DNA from: Marsupella aquatica
Lineage: Eukaryota; Marchantiophyta
Direction: 5' to 3'
DNA: 64,000 nt
Assembly: GCA_973895155.1 (NCBI GenBank)
Contig: OZ316895.1
Span: 8,680,001-8,744,000 of the forward strand
Below the pieces are notes generated by a model. The model ran no database searches. It saw nothing but the letters and a program-made list of their open reading frames with translations, and was not told the origin of the DNA. Made by a program: the position numbers and the translations under genes. Below, one piece after another: positions 11,651-23,691 of the stretch (position 1 is its first letter; the number at the start of each line of letters is the position of its first letter).

Positions 11651-12344
11651 TTATTAAGTGCCATGCATGAGTACTGAGCTATATAGACAATAAATGGAAA
11701 CCCATTCTTTTTCGTGACCCTCCTATAAGTTTTACCCAGCTTTTCAATATGCTGCTAGAAAGGTTTTTCTTGGGTTTTAGTTAGGTGCTTTGCAGGGCTT
11801 TAGTTTTTTTTTTATCTTAGGTTTTTTTTTTTTTAATCGTTCTTGGGACTCTAGAGCTTATTTGGCTCAGCTGTCTTCCTGGGGTTTTTTCCTTGTGTTC
11901 ACCTCTTTGTTGAATTTTCTGCTCTTGGGGTGTCGCCAGGTTTGGGGCCTTTTTGTTTGTGTTCTCCCCTTTAATGGGTTTTCTAGCCTTTGGGAGCCTG
12001 CCTCTAGGTTTAGGACCTTTTGTTCTTATCAATTGAAGTCGCCACTGTAGTACACGGGACATTTTGTCATGGGAGAGTGATAATAACTAATTACAGTCTC
12101 AAAGACAGCTTCCAAATTGGGGGTGTGACCTACATAGATTGAAGATTAACAACAAAAGGCAGTCTCGGTCTCGAGGCTAATCAATGCACTGATGCCTGCT
12201 GTATGTAGCTGCCCTCTGGCCCGCTGCTACCCTATGAGGCATTAGGCTAGAATTCAGCCGCAAGTCAATGCAGTCATCAGGTGCCCCAGGCTGAGAAGTA
12301 GAGCAAGGCAGGTTCCTAGTTTGAAGCCTGCTGGTGTGGTGTAG

Positions 12345-12442
12345 GGTAACCCATCCCCAAGAGGGGGTAATGGGATGTAATCCCAGAGGGTGCTGAGCCC
12401 GAGGGGATTACATCCATTATTCCCAAGTGGGGATGAGTTACC
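12345..12442. repeat. ~40-bp inverted repeat (hairpin-forming)
   Basis: The left arm 12345-12384 (GGTAACCCATCCCC... to ATGTAATCCC) is nearly the reverse complement of the right arm 12404-12442 (GGGATTACATCCATTATTCC... to GAGTTACC), with a loop of about 19 bases. A related arm sequence occurs at 20661-20699, so this may be a fold-back element. Confidence 0.8.
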
Positions 12443-12530
12443 GAGCGTAAAGCGTGAGTGAATTTTTACACAACATTTAGTTCAGTTTGACACAGTAAAT
12501 GTCTGATCCGTCACTGTCTACCACTTGCAG

Positions 12531-12640
12531 TTACCCTATTTCTTATTCAAATTTCATAATCCCCAGGCTAGGCTGGCCCAGTTACCCTATTTCTCATTCA
12601 AATTTCATAATCCCCAGGCCAGGCTGGCCCAGGGGTTCCG
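12531..12640. repeat. ~52-bp tandem duplication
   Basis: Two near-identical copies of a unit running from AGTTACCCTATTTCT through ATTCAAATTTCATAATCCCC to AGGCTGGCCC lie head to tail. Confidence 0.85.
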
Positions 12641-12712
12641 TGGCTTCACTTGGGGGTAATGCCTCATAACCTGGTACACAAATACAAAGAAAAAACATCA
12701 CGAGGGGTTTCC

Positions 12713-13020
12713 GTTCCCTTTTAACATCATATCATCCAAAAGTGGAGTTCATTCACCACATAGTTACATGTAGAAAAATTTAGCCAGAAGTGAGGTTCAT
12801 TGAACGTTCCACTTTGAAAGATTTGGTGACAGTGGGCACGGGCAGCTACGTAGAGGAGGTGGTGTGGTTCCCTTTTAACATCATATCACCTAAAAGTGGG
12901 GTTCATTCACCACATAGTTACATTTAGAAAAATTTGGCCAGAAGTGAGGTCCATTGAACAAGACGTTCCACTTTGAAAGATTTGGTGACAGTGGGCACGG
13001 GCAGCTACGTAGAGGAGGTC
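12713..13020. repeat. 154-bp tandem duplication
   Basis: Copies at 12713-12866 and 12867-13020 both start GTTCCCTTTTAACATCATAT and end GGCAGCTACGTAGAGGAGGT. They are nearly identical apart from a few substitutions and a small indel near GAACAAGACGTTCC, which points to a recent duplication. Confidence 0.9.
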
Positions 13021-13587
13021 ACAGTGAGCCTCGAGATTGTCTTTCCTGCTGAATGATTGAAGCGGCATACTACTGTAGACTTCGTATTGGGAATTGGTAC
13101 CACTATTTCGAGCTAGACTTCGTATTGGGAATTGGGACCACGAATTCGAGCAAAGGATTGCAGCTGGAAATGTAACGTCTGGGCAGAATTGCCGTGTCCG
13201 AATCTCTGCTTCCCTCCTAAATTCTCCAAAACTGTGAAACAAACCGAGTTCATGGCTGACAATTGTCCTGACTTTCTTGGTCAACGGGGACTGCTTCCAT
13301 GGTGCTTCGGTACTGTGTCTTAGCTGTCAATGCATCAAGCACGTACCCACGCGGAATGTGCTATGATCCAGAAGAAGAGCAAAGGGGTACAAGGACTTGA
13401 TGGGAGCACAAGAAAAGCAGAAAGGAGACTTGATGGGGCCAGATTTATAAAATGCGGTCATTGGCTTCCCGCATCTTCTACTATAAAGTTCACTGCTCTA
13501 GAGTTCTGAAATAGTTGAGCAAATCGTAACAGGTACTCACTGATGGTCTACAGGCCAGTTTTTCTAGTCTCTGCTCCCCAGCCTGAC

Positions 13588-13727
13588 CCTATCATAATTC
13601 GGATGGTAGAGACATCCAGAATGACCTCGAGATTTGGAGCTCATATATCTCAAAAATCCTATCGTAATTTGGAAGGTAGAGGCATCCGGGATGAGTCCAA
13701 GATTTGGAGATCATATATCTCACAATA
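13588..13727. repeat. 70-bp tandem duplication
   Basis: Two diverged copies begin CCTATCATAATT / CCTATCGTAATT and end GATTTGGAG.TCATATATCTCA, at 13588 and 13658. Confidence 0.8.
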
Positions 13728-14722
13728 TTTTCAGAAAATCTTATTGAATACTCTATTTGCTGTCGATATAATTATATTCATGCCCAATCATGAAAATGTC
13801 CATGACCAACCCAACACTCGTGTTCAGTACTAGAACCATGAGGTTTCAAGCAAAAACAATTGAACCACCTAACAGTTCTACAATAACACTTCCGACCACG
13901 GGAAGCAAACCGATGAAATTTCAATTCTTGTCATTGTTAAAGTCGCACAAGAATGACATTCACCTCATGACACATTACTCGGATCTTTAGAATGCCAGCA
14001 TCCATTTCTTACAAACAAATTGAACCAATAATTTCTATTCCAGAAAAGCACGTCCTGCGCCAAGTTTACTGATATGATAACAACCAGATGGGAAGCCTCT
14101 ACAATCAGTGCAATACTCATCTTCCAGTCCACTCCACTCCACTCAGACCACACGGTGGTTGAAGCAGGCGGCTATGAAAGAGTTCATAGGAGCATTAGTA
14201 CCACTGTGCGGCTATACAAAATGCCACATCCAATGGTCGACAATAAACTCCGTACCATTTCATCTTTCGGTATCCTGCTTGACCTATTCACTCGGTTACT
14301 CATACATAATCACAGCCACCACATTCAGCGTCAGCAGTCACACTTGGGATCGGACACATATCCTGCCAGCTACACACTGTCAATGCTGATGATGCACCCT
14401 GCGGTACCCATTGATCCGCCTTCAAATGTTCAGAAACACTCTATTTACACTAAGAAGGGAACCACTCGTGATAATCCTTCAAAGCCAGTACAACCCACTG
14501 TACACATTTTACTCTTAAGTCTTGAACTGATTCTATCCTATATTCACTCCTCTACCTACCAATCCTTTCCAATTATTGGTGTGACGATGCAGTGTTCTCT
14601 AGCACTGGGAACGTATAAATGGCACATGTCATGCTTAGTCAACCCTGAATGAACGTGCTTGAATGCAAGCCATCCCTCGATAGGAAGGATGTATAAGGGC
14701 TTCTAGCCATCCAGACCAAACC

Positions 14723-17700
14723 CTAAAAGTAGGAGTCAAGATACATGTTGGCATGGCTTCGGTTGAACTCCAATAAACTGCCATAAGTGCGGTCTGCTAC
14801 ACCTACAAAGAGTGCCTCAGTGTCTGGGCTGAAGGAAATTCCTGCCACCTCTCCGAAGATATCTATTTCTTGGCTTAGACTGTAATCCTGCTTCGTATCA
14901 AAGATATGCACAAAATCTGCAGGTTCTGCCATCGCCATAAACCGACCATCTGACGAAAAACGAATTGAACGAATGGCACCTATCCGCCCCTTCAAAACAG
15001 TCAAGGATTCGCTTAAGTTTCTAACATCCCACAGCCTGCATGTGGTGTCCTGGTTACCGGTGGCGAAAACATATCCATCTGGGTGCCATGCTGAAGCAAA
15101 CGAATAATCTAGATGACCAGTGAGGTTTGCAATAGCCTGCCCAAAACAATAGAACGATGTCAATTCCAAGTCACTTGCTTTTCTACAGATCAAACGTATA
15201 GCATTTAATTGACTTACTAAAGCTACTATTGGCAGAATCTGTATTTCCTAATATCCAATTCTCAGGTTCAATTACACAACCTACCTACTCCTACAATGAG
15301 GAAGAGGCAGGCACAGGAAGTACTACATGATGACATTACCTTTCCACTTTGCGTATCAGCCAGTAGTCCATCTGTATTATCACCAACCACGACCACAAGT
15401 CTACCATCCGGACTCACCGATGTGTGCTGGAAAACCACAGAAATACACGGTCAGGGATATCCGTCCTGTATGAAGGAAAACTAAGCTGTAAGATCTACAT
15501 CCATATGTGGATGTGACTATTCGAATTAGACTGCGCTAGTCACTTGAAAGAACTAACTCCAATCAGAGAACATCATGTAACATAAACTATGTCTCTACTC
15601 TACCGACATGTTAGCCAAGGTCAATAATTCTCGAACCGAAGTGAGGAGGAATAGGTTTAACAATGTCTTGAAGCTAGTCCTTCTCGGACCAGCGTCTTTT
15701 GATCGGTAATCCTCCCTAATCTAGTTTCATCATAAGAGTGCGCGGTACTCACATTTACTGGCCACTTATATTCGAACTTTGCAAGAACAGAGAACATTTC
15801 ACAATCAAACACCCGAACAACTGAATCGTTGTTCGAACTCATCAAACGAGTTCCACCACTGGGAAAGAAGAAAAAACAACAACTAATCAGTGAATTGAAG
15901 GGAAGGTAACGCAGACTGGTAGCAATGCTAGCAAACATTTAGAAAAGCCATCTGCGTCTGGCTCCAACAGAACCCGAGCCGTCCATCATACCTCAAAGAA
16001 AAATTGGTTCGCATCCTCGCGAGAAGAAACCTTTTTCGACAAAAACCCGTTAGTAACAATCAGATTGAAAAAGTAACATCTGCATGAGCTTACCTGGCAT
16101 CATCATAGATCTCAATGGCATTCGTAATTGCATTCTCATCATGAGTGATTTTTGCACAGTAAGCGACACCAGGGCGACTCAAATTCTGAAAGGACAAGAC
16201 TCGGTCAGTTTCCTGAATGTCAATATCCAATATCATGTGCTGAAACCAACAGCATACATAGTCGGTCCATAGGATCAATAAAAAGTATTATCAAATCCGA
16301 AGCGTATGAATTAAATGGAGGATGACCAAAGGCAACATAGCAGACCCACCGTGCCAAACGAACTTTCAAAATTAAAGGGGAAAAGAATTCTCACCTTGCA
16401 GACCATTTCTCCGTGGAAGCCTCCAGCGACAAGAAGGTTGTTTTTGACGCACATGGTGCTAATCTGAACAGGCCCTAAGCCTTGCTGATGATATGCCCAT
16501 GGGTTTTTTTTAGCCTACACCATTACAGATTGAAAATTGAGACTGAGGCCATTCATCCGCTCATTGAAGAACATTGAAATGACAAAACTGTCAGGCGATC
16601 TCCAAAAATAACATCCAGCTTAGAATTAGTTAGTCTACAAGATGCTATCCATCCAGATTCAACTACGACTATCGAAGATAATGATTTCAAAAGACTTACC
16701 TCATTCACTGAAACTACCCGTTCAGAAACATTGAGCACCTCAGTACTTTTCCGAGTCATTGGAGACCAATGCATAACCAAAAAATTGTTCATCAGGTAAA
16801 CGTCATGTTTCGATGTTGCCCACACCAAGTTCCTGAGCTGATATTCACCGAAGATATAGAAAAAGTCATTCACAGTTCAGCAATCACGTTAATCAGCATT
16901 TTGACAGATAACGCTCTGCTCACACATACGATATATGCAATTTGAGCACATTCCTCTGGTGCCCAGGAGTGCAAACTAACGTTCACTGTACTGATCCCAT
17001 TCAATGAGAATACTTCAGTATGAATCCCCGACAAGGTCTCTTGCGGAGAATACCTGAAAGTGTACATATGTCGATTTCACAGAGCGAGTGTTGTGTCGGA
17101 ACTGGTAGAACTTTCCTCCCTTCTTGAACGGTTTGCACTCCTGCTTCATTACAAAGTTGAAGAAACAAACAATTTCAGAACACCCATTTCCGCATTTTTA
17201 TATCTCCTAGCATTCTTTAGAAACACCGTAAGCGTCTGCACAATGAAAAAGAGTTCCACTAAAGATAGGCGTACAATACTCGCAAGGCTCCTGAATGTAT
17301 TCAACCGCTTACTTTGTCTAGCTCCTCATGAGATCGATTAAGATTTTCGTAGTTCTTGTACTGGAGTAACCTTTGTTCCCTGTACTTCTCTCTTGTGAAT
17401 TGTAATATCCTCCATGGTATCCCCTGGATGTCCTTCCCACGCCTAGCTTCAGCTGCCGTGGTGTCTGAGACATTTGTTACCTGGACATTGGTTGCAAGCC
17501 GCTAATTAAGATGAGGTAATTGAACACATTCTCTGGCAAAACAAGAAATTAAAGAGAACAATCGGGATCGTGGTTGGCTCCATGCTAATTGCGAGATATA
17601 TCCAACAAGTAAGGAATCCCATTATTTCCAGTCATGAAGAAGAACGGAATGCACAGACGTAACCCAGTAACAGAGCCCCATCGACAAAGGCTTTCCTTCG

Positions 17701-18366
17701 AGCAGCGTCTAACGGCAATAATTTCGCGTGCCACTAGACCGCAACTAGAACCGTTTCAAATACATCACATCTGACTCTACGAACCGCACCTACTGCCAGC
17801 CTCCAAGACTGAAAGTGCACTGAAAATTAAACTAGTGAACCGATGGTGAGGGCACTAGTCCAGACAGCACCCCAGAAGAGGCTCACTGAACTGCTCGTCT
17901 ACTTTGCGGAAACTGCCGAGAGGAAATCGAAGTAGCAAAACTATATTTCGGACGACCCCACTAACACACCTAAAAACTGCGAAAATGATGCAATGAATTG
18001 CGTTTCTCGAATTTGATTGGGAAACGAGGGCTACGTACTCAAACTCTCAACGGTATGCAGGCCTCGTTGCATCGGCATACAATTCAATACTTAAACAGAA
18101 ATCTAGAACCTATCTCAAAAGAGACCTACCGGTCATGGCTGGGTTGCTACACAGCCGACGCACGGAGCACGGATTCAAAAGGAACCCAGACCACAATACT
18201 TAGCCATAGGGACATAGAAGACTACCTCATTGTCATCTTCGTCGGAGTCTGTCTCCAAGGAAACTCGCTCACGCGCCTGAAGAATCTCATCCGCGTCATC
18301 GTCGACATCAATCGCATCGTAATCGTCGACCATGTAGTCATACACATCATGGTCCACTTGAGCCAT
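14723..18366 (-). CDS. C2A9.03-like WD40 repeat protein (9 exons, 450 aa)
   Basis: Plant family of uncharacterised WD40 proteins similar to fission yeast C2A9.03; molecular role unknown. Exons in transcript order: 18226-18366, 17313-17480, 17054-17140, 16700-16837, 16395-16514, 16094-16185, 15753-15858, 15340-15426, 14723-15136. All introns are GT-AG and the exons join in phase to 450 codons plus TAG. The N-terminal 47 residues are strongly acidic. They are followed by the family hallmark GKDIQGIPW, then LRNLVWATSKHDVYLM, then blades ending in SGHLDYSF-like, TGNQDTTCRLWDVRNL and SFSPDTEALFVGV. Length fits the family. Exon 3 was assigned through ECKPFKKG...VHFQ, which restores the phase; the open frame at 16870-17067 is therefore intron. 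A 5' UTR intron is possible but not resolved. Confidence 0.93.
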
Positions 18367-19097
18367 TCGGAAGGCTCAGGGGTTTCCGAAACCCAACAGC
18401 TCCTCCTTTCTTGCTCAGAATAACCTCCTGCCTACCTCCCCACATTTAACACAAGTACGTCTCAGGTAAAGTTTAGGTCAAACATCGACACAACACCTCC
18501 CCGCTGAACAAGTGAAACCAAAACCTAACTCCTCCAGACGCGCTCAACCTCTATTGCCCAGTACAAATATCTTTTTCCACCCGTTACACTGATTAGGTCA
18601 ACAAGCCGTTCTTCCTCTCACGATACCTGCGAGGTCACAAAGGAATACATCGACACATCGAAGACGTTTTCGAGAAATTGAGCCACGAACTGCAATTACC
18701 TTTCCACCGCCACACCCGGCCTAGTCTACTCTAATTTATTTTTAAAACTAGCATCCACCTTTCCCAAAGCCTCACGCCACTCACCCCCAAACATCATCGT
18801 ACCAACCATCTCCGCCTAGGACCCAACTCGTCAAAAACCGACAGCTTGCACGAAACACGGTGCCATACAGAGGATATGAGAGAATCACAAGAAAGTTGCA
18901 GAATTGCAGGGGGTAATTGGACAATTGCCCGAATCAGGGCAAACAAACGTGTGAAGTAGAAAACTCACAATCCCCGTAAAGACTGGACGACGAAGAGATC
19001 GGATCCGTCATGCCCAAAATCATCAATCACCGGAGAGGCGGAGGAGGCGAAGAAGGCAACATGCGGCCCGGCCAAACCGGATTGAGCAACAACGATC

Positions 19098-19240
19098 GAC
19101 TCCACTCCACTCCACTCAACTCCACTCCACTCAACTCAACTCAACTCGACTGAACTGGACCGCACTGGACTGGACTGGACTGGATTGGATTGGATTCGAT
19201 TCGCTTCGATTCGTCCCGATTCCCCTCGACTGGCCTTGAC
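19098..19240. repeat. Degenerate pentamer array (CTCCA/CTCAA/CTGGA/TTGGA)
   Basis: A run of 5-base units drifts from CTCCA and CTCAA through CTCGA and CTGGA to TTGGA and TTCGA, keeping the 5-base phase for over 100 bases. This is a mutated pentanucleotide microsatellite. Confidence 0.85.
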
Positions 19241-19753
19241 TGGAATCGTACGAAGAAAGAGGAAAGAGAGCAGAAAAAAAAGCTGGGGCCCAAATGAAAC
19301 CTCGCAAAAAGGACTACCGCGGTCAAGCAATCAAGCGAGCGAGCGAGCGAGCAAGGAAGGGTCCGGTCCTGAGGAAGCAAAGCTCTCGCAGACGGGAAGC
19401 AATTGCGGTCGGGAACCGAACGAGTAGCGTCGAAAGCGTGAAGAAGTCGCAGAGTACCAGAGCGATGGCGAGGGGACTACAGCACACTGCACTACGACTG
19501 TCGGACATAGGACAGGAGAGAGAACGAACGAAAGGAAAGGAAAGGAAGAAAAACAACCGACGAAGACTTTGCTTCGAGAGCACTCGACGGGCCGACCACA
19601 AAAAGCTGGTCCAAATGTCTGCCCCTGCTGCCCTGCCCGCCTATCCTGCCCGCCGATCCTGCCCGCCCGGGTTTAGTTTAGGGTAAACCCGATCCAGCGT
19701 AGTTTTCAATTTTTAAGGTTTCTTCCTTTAAGTCTCCCTAGATTTGAGGGTAA

Positions 19754-19950
19754 CCGTCAAATTCTGATTAAGGGGGTCTGTGATTAGGGATGTCAAACCG
19801 CTAATGGAAGACTTTCCAAAGTGAGGTAGAGTGATGTGCTGTTGATCCTCATCCGTCAAATTCTGATTAAGGGGTCTGTGATTAGGGATGTGAAACCGCT
19901 AATGGAGGACTTTTCAAAGTGAGGTAGAATGATGTGCTGTTGATCCTCAT
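19754..19950. repeat. 99-bp tandem duplication
   Basis: Two nearly identical copies begin CCGTCAAATTCTGATTAAGG at 19754 and 19853 and end GCTGTTGATCCTCAT, with only a handful of differences. Confidence 0.92.
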
Positions 19951-20311
19951 CCATCTATATCTATACTATAATTTACAGTTGAGGTTTATCTTAGATCAAA
20001 CTTTCTTTGGTAACAGAAAAGTTTGATATATATAAAATGTCTATGGGTTTTGAGTAGGGAAGGGCATGCTAGGGAGTCTGGGGACCGGGAGCACTTCCTT
20101 TGCATACACATGGGTATTGAGGCTAGTGTTCATTGATGGGTCTTTAGATAACCTTTGTCCTGTATCTGGCCTCCATAAATTTTTCTCACATCTAGGAACT
20201 CTCATAGCCCTAAACGTTTGATAAAATGCCTGGAGGGACCAGTGAAATATGGACCGTAGGAAAGCCTTGTTTTTACTCAGATAGCACTTTTTCTTTGGAT
20301 CAAAAATCCAC

Positions 20312-20375
20312 TGATAGTTTAATTGGTAGAAGTGTAGAATAGTACCTTGGTCCATCCGGGTTCCAAGCATTATTG
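20312..20375 (+). other. tRNA-like relic (possible SINE head)
   Basis: TAGTTTAATTGGTAGAA resembles a tRNA D-arm/box A. About 25 bases later CCGGGTTCCAAGC resembles a box B/T-arm, at roughly tRNA spacing. No clean acceptor stem is seen, so a functional tRNA is not claimed; it could be a degraded tRNA or SINE. Confidence 0.3.
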
Positions 20376-20468
20376 CTTTCCAGACCTAGTCTAGATCATT
20401 CCTATAACCCCTTTTGTACTTTTTCTTTTGTATATCTATGGATGGATAGCTATGAGTCATCACTGTCT

Positions 20469-20483
20469 CCCCCCCCCCCCCCC
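20469..20483. repeat. Poly(C) run, 15 bases
   Basis: An uninterrupted C15 homopolymer. A second, longer run (C24) is at 27439-27462. Confidence 0.95.
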
Positions 20484-20660
20484 TCCTACAAGCCTGGCCT
20501 CGGGGTTATGAGATTTTGGCCCCCCAAGCTAGAGTAGCTCCCCTCAGGGTTATCAATTTTCAGGTTGTAAATAAGTTAAAACTACACTTGGGGCTAATGC
20601 TTGTGAATCCATGATCACTTGAGGGCCATGGGTATAACCCATCTGTCTCATTGCCCTTGA

Positions 20661-20699
20661 GTATTACATCCCATAACCCCCTCATGGCCATGGGTTACC
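20661..20699. repeat. Dispersed copy of the 12.35-kb inverted-repeat arm
   Basis: GTATTACATCCCATAACCCC... to CCATGGGTTACC closely resembles the reverse complement of the arm at 12345-12384. A partly complementary GGGCCATGGGTATAACCC sits about 35 bases upstream, so a weaker fold-back may be present. Confidence 0.6.
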
Positions 20700-21250
20700 T
20701 TCCACAAAACAAAACAAAAACATAGAGATTTGCTTGATGGACCTCGTGCCTGATCCAACCCTTGATAGACCTGTACCCAAAGTCTCATGGGGTTGGTTTG
20801 TGAGCAAACTTGGTTTAGGGGTCCATCAAGCAATTTTCTCACAAAAACACAACTTAAAAATTATAAAAAAAACCATCTGCCCCATATCTTGGGCCCATAA
20901 ATTTGGAGGAGATCATCCAAAAGAGCTGCCCGCTGGGCAGCCTGGGCTCGTACGCCGATGGCATCTGTCAATTGGTCATGGTACGTGATGATGCGATGGG
21001 CCGGATAACATTTTTCTCTGGCATTTCCGTCGTGCATGGATGGATCGTCATCCATCGGGAGTGGCCCATGAGTCATTCATTAGTACAGGCGCAGGACACG
21101 ATGGTGGGGACAGTGCAGTAATAATAACTAATAAGGGACTAGGAGTCTAGGACGGGCAGGCGGTGCCCGCGGCGACACGCCACGGCGAAGGTGCCGGGTA
21201 GCACAGGGAAGGGGAGGCGCGGGAAAGGTTAATTTTAGGGCAGCGCTTGT
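20700..21250. other. Non-coding stretch
   Basis: No supported gene. Short frames on both strands have no recognisable domain. Confidence 0.5.
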
Positions 21251-21375
21251 GGCGGGCAGCAGGATAATTCTAGCGGGTTTTCTGGCGGGTAGCGTATTTG
21301 AGGGCGGGCAGCAGGGTAGGTTTAGCGGGTTTTCTGGCGGGTAGGGTATTTGAGGGCGGGCAGCAGGGTAACTTT
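21251..21375. repeat. 52-bp GC-rich tandem repeat, about 2.4 copies
   Basis: GCGGGCAGCAGG recurs at 21252, 21304 and 21356, separated by TAGCGGGTTTTCTGGCGGGT and GTATTTGAGG. It directly abuts the 95-bp minisatellite. Confidence 0.88.
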
Positions 21376-22110
21376 TAGGGGTGTTTCTTTGTGGCCAAGG
21401 TGGTTAATAATGCACAAGTGTGTGAAAGAGAAGATGCTACAAATATTCCATATATATACTCACGGGGTATTTCTTTTTGGCCAAGGTGGTTAATCTCACC
21501 TTGTGTGAAGAGAAATACTACGAATACTATACAAGATATATCTATCCCACCTGTGTAAACTTTTATGGATTTTCTTTTTGGCCAAGGTGGTTAATGCTTC
21601 TTGTGTGAAGAAGCAGCAGCTAAGAAACTTCTATATCTAACCCAGGATAATTTTTAAGGGTTCCCTTTGGCGAAGGTGGTTAATCTCACCTTGTGTGGGA
21701 GAAAAGATGCTAAGACTGTTCTACATCTATTCCACTGGTAATTTTATTTTATTTTTGGCCAAGGGTGTTGTTGTCATCGTGTGTGAACGAGAAGATGTTA
21801 CCAATATTCTATAACTAACAAGCAGGGCTTGGTAATTATTAGGGGTTTTTCATTTTGGCCAAGGTCGTTAATGCCATTTTTGTAAGGAGAAGATGCCAAG
21901 AATTTTGTATATCTAGCCAGCCAGGGACTTTTTGCGGGTGTTCTTTTTTGGCTAAGGTGGTTAGTGCCATCTTGCCTGAAGGGGAATATGCTAAGAATGT
22001 TCTAGATCTAATCAGACAGGGTGATTTTTAGGATGTTTCCTTTTGGCCAACTGAAGGAAGTTAATGTAAAATGTGTGAAGGAGAAGATGCTACAAATATT
22101 TAGATGGTAC
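21376..22110. repeat. ~95-bp degenerate minisatellite, about 8 copies
   Basis: A TTTTGGCCAAGGTGGTTAAT-like core recurs at 21393, 21479, 21580, 21669, 21757, 21857, 21950 and 22045 (period 86-101). Each is followed by a TTGTGTGAAG.AGAAGATGCTA segment and then TTCTATATCTA. The copies are strongly diverged. A single related fragment, GCGTGAAGGAGAAGATGCT, lies near 22880. No reading frame is kept across units. Confidence 0.9.
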
Positions 22111-23658
22111 AAGATATTTAGATGGTACAAGATGGGGATACTTGGTCTAGATGGTAAAAATGTTTAGATGGTACAAGATGCTACAAATATTTAGATGGTA
22201 CAAGATGGTAGCGAGGACAAATTACGAGATCTGCTAGATTTAAGATAGCATGGGGTCTATGGCTACAAAGGTTTGCCAAAAGTGAGTGAGAGTTTTCACT
22301 GGATGAAGTACTTTCGCAAATTTGTGCACCTACAATAAACCGGCTGAACAGGTTAATTTGAATGTAGCGCCAATGGCAAGCAGCCGATTTGAGTGCAGGG
22401 GGACTGGGAGTTTGGGAAGGCAGCAGGGTAATTGGGGGGGGTTATATCCAATGTCTCCTTCTTTTCCTCCCAAACAAGTCAAAATTGTGAGCCTGTCCCA
22501 GAATTAGGTAATTCTAGGTTGACATGTAATAACAAGTGGAGACTCAAAATTTGTCCTCGCTACCATCTTGTACCATAAAAGTGGACAAAATGAGGGGCAC
22601 TGAAATGTGATGTTTTGATTGCAGACAATAGTTGACACCCAAGTTCCGGTGAGTATTGGATGGAGATACTTGGTCTAGTGTAACGGTATGATTGGAGAGG
22701 GTTGGGCTAATCCTGAGCTGTCATTTGTCCATTGTAGGTTAGTATGGTCAAGTTAAGCCAACCCATATACATCGCGGTAATTAAATTAACTTTGGGGGTA
22801 GGTTAGTAATTCCAACCAAGCTGGGAAATAGGAAATAGTTTGTCTTTTTTTATCCATGATATATGGAGAATGTCACCATGCGTGAAGGAGAAGATGCTCA
22901 AATACTTTTTTCATCTGATTATCCTAGTTAGTTTTTGACTGCTAGATGGTCCTACATTTATTTAAGGATAATAGTCAGATTCCTTGGCAAGGGGAAGTTA
23001 GTGCATATTTTGGGAAACCACATGCAACCATAGTCTATTCTAAATAATTATTCTGATTTGACAAAAAGAATTTTAGAACCTCTTTAATAATATTTGCCTA
23101 TCTTCCTTCTAAAAGGCATCTTATGGAATATTCTATAAATTTGAGATTATAGTGCCCTATTTTGCCACATATACTTTGTAAATGTTTAACTAATTTCCAT
23201 AAAAAATACACGTGTTGTATATGATGTGGTTTTGTCTGGGGTTTTGTACAGTTTTTGACAGCAGATCAGCCAAGTCAGATTCTAGCAGCAACAGGGTCTG
23301 TGGTTAGATGGGAAACTCCCTAACAGAAGATTTCTGAATCCTCCATTTCTTAACCCAGGTTTGAATTGCATCTCAACTGACCTTCTCATCTGCACAGACC
23401 TTCTCATCTGCACAGACCTTCTCCACCTATGCCCTAGTCACTCTTGACATCAGCCATTGCTCTGGACTGTACACACACCTTTTGTCAGCCTCTATTTCTT
23501 TACCCAGGTTTGAACTGGCCTTCTCCAGCATACCAAGGTGGCACATGGGCTCTTGTCATGCTCTCAACATCCGCCATCACTCTCAACTGTACACACACTA
23601 TTTTCTTCTTGCTCAAACTTCTTTGCATGCTGCTCTTGACTGTTACATGTGTTACCTG

Positions 23659-23691
23659 GTTTGTTTGTTTGTTTGTTTGTTTGTGTGTTTG
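23659..23691. repeat. (GTTT)n microsatellite
   Basis: About eight GTTT units with one GTGT interruption. Confidence 0.95.

Larger units (their letters stand above)
9059..14722. other. Long intergenic region with duplications; no supported gene
   Basis: This holds the promoter of the MoCo sulfurase gene at its left end and the 3' flank of the WD40 gene at its right end. Open frames of 149 aa (10612-11061, minus) and 192 aa (14074-14652, plus) show no family motif, no splice context and cysteine/serine- or histidine-biased composition, so I do not call them. Several tandem duplications and one inverted repeat are listed separately. Confidence 0.6.
18367..20311. other. Upstream region of the WD40 gene; pentamer-rich, no supported gene
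   Basis: This should contain the promoter and leader of the minus-strand WD40 gene. A plus-strand open frame of 130 aa at 19294-19686 is arginine/serine-rich low-complexity sequence and is not called. A CGGGTTTAGTTTAGGGTAAACCCG stretch near 19670 resembles telomere-type sequence but is short. Confidence 0.5.

Noticed and set aside
14074-14652. 192-aa open frame (plus)
   Set aside because: Histidine/serine-rich, no recognisable domain, lies just beyond the 3' end of the WD40 gene.
19294-19686. 130-aa Arg/Ser-rich frame upstream of the WD40 gene
   Set aside because: Low-complexity, overlaps the pentamer-rich promoter region, no homology recognised.
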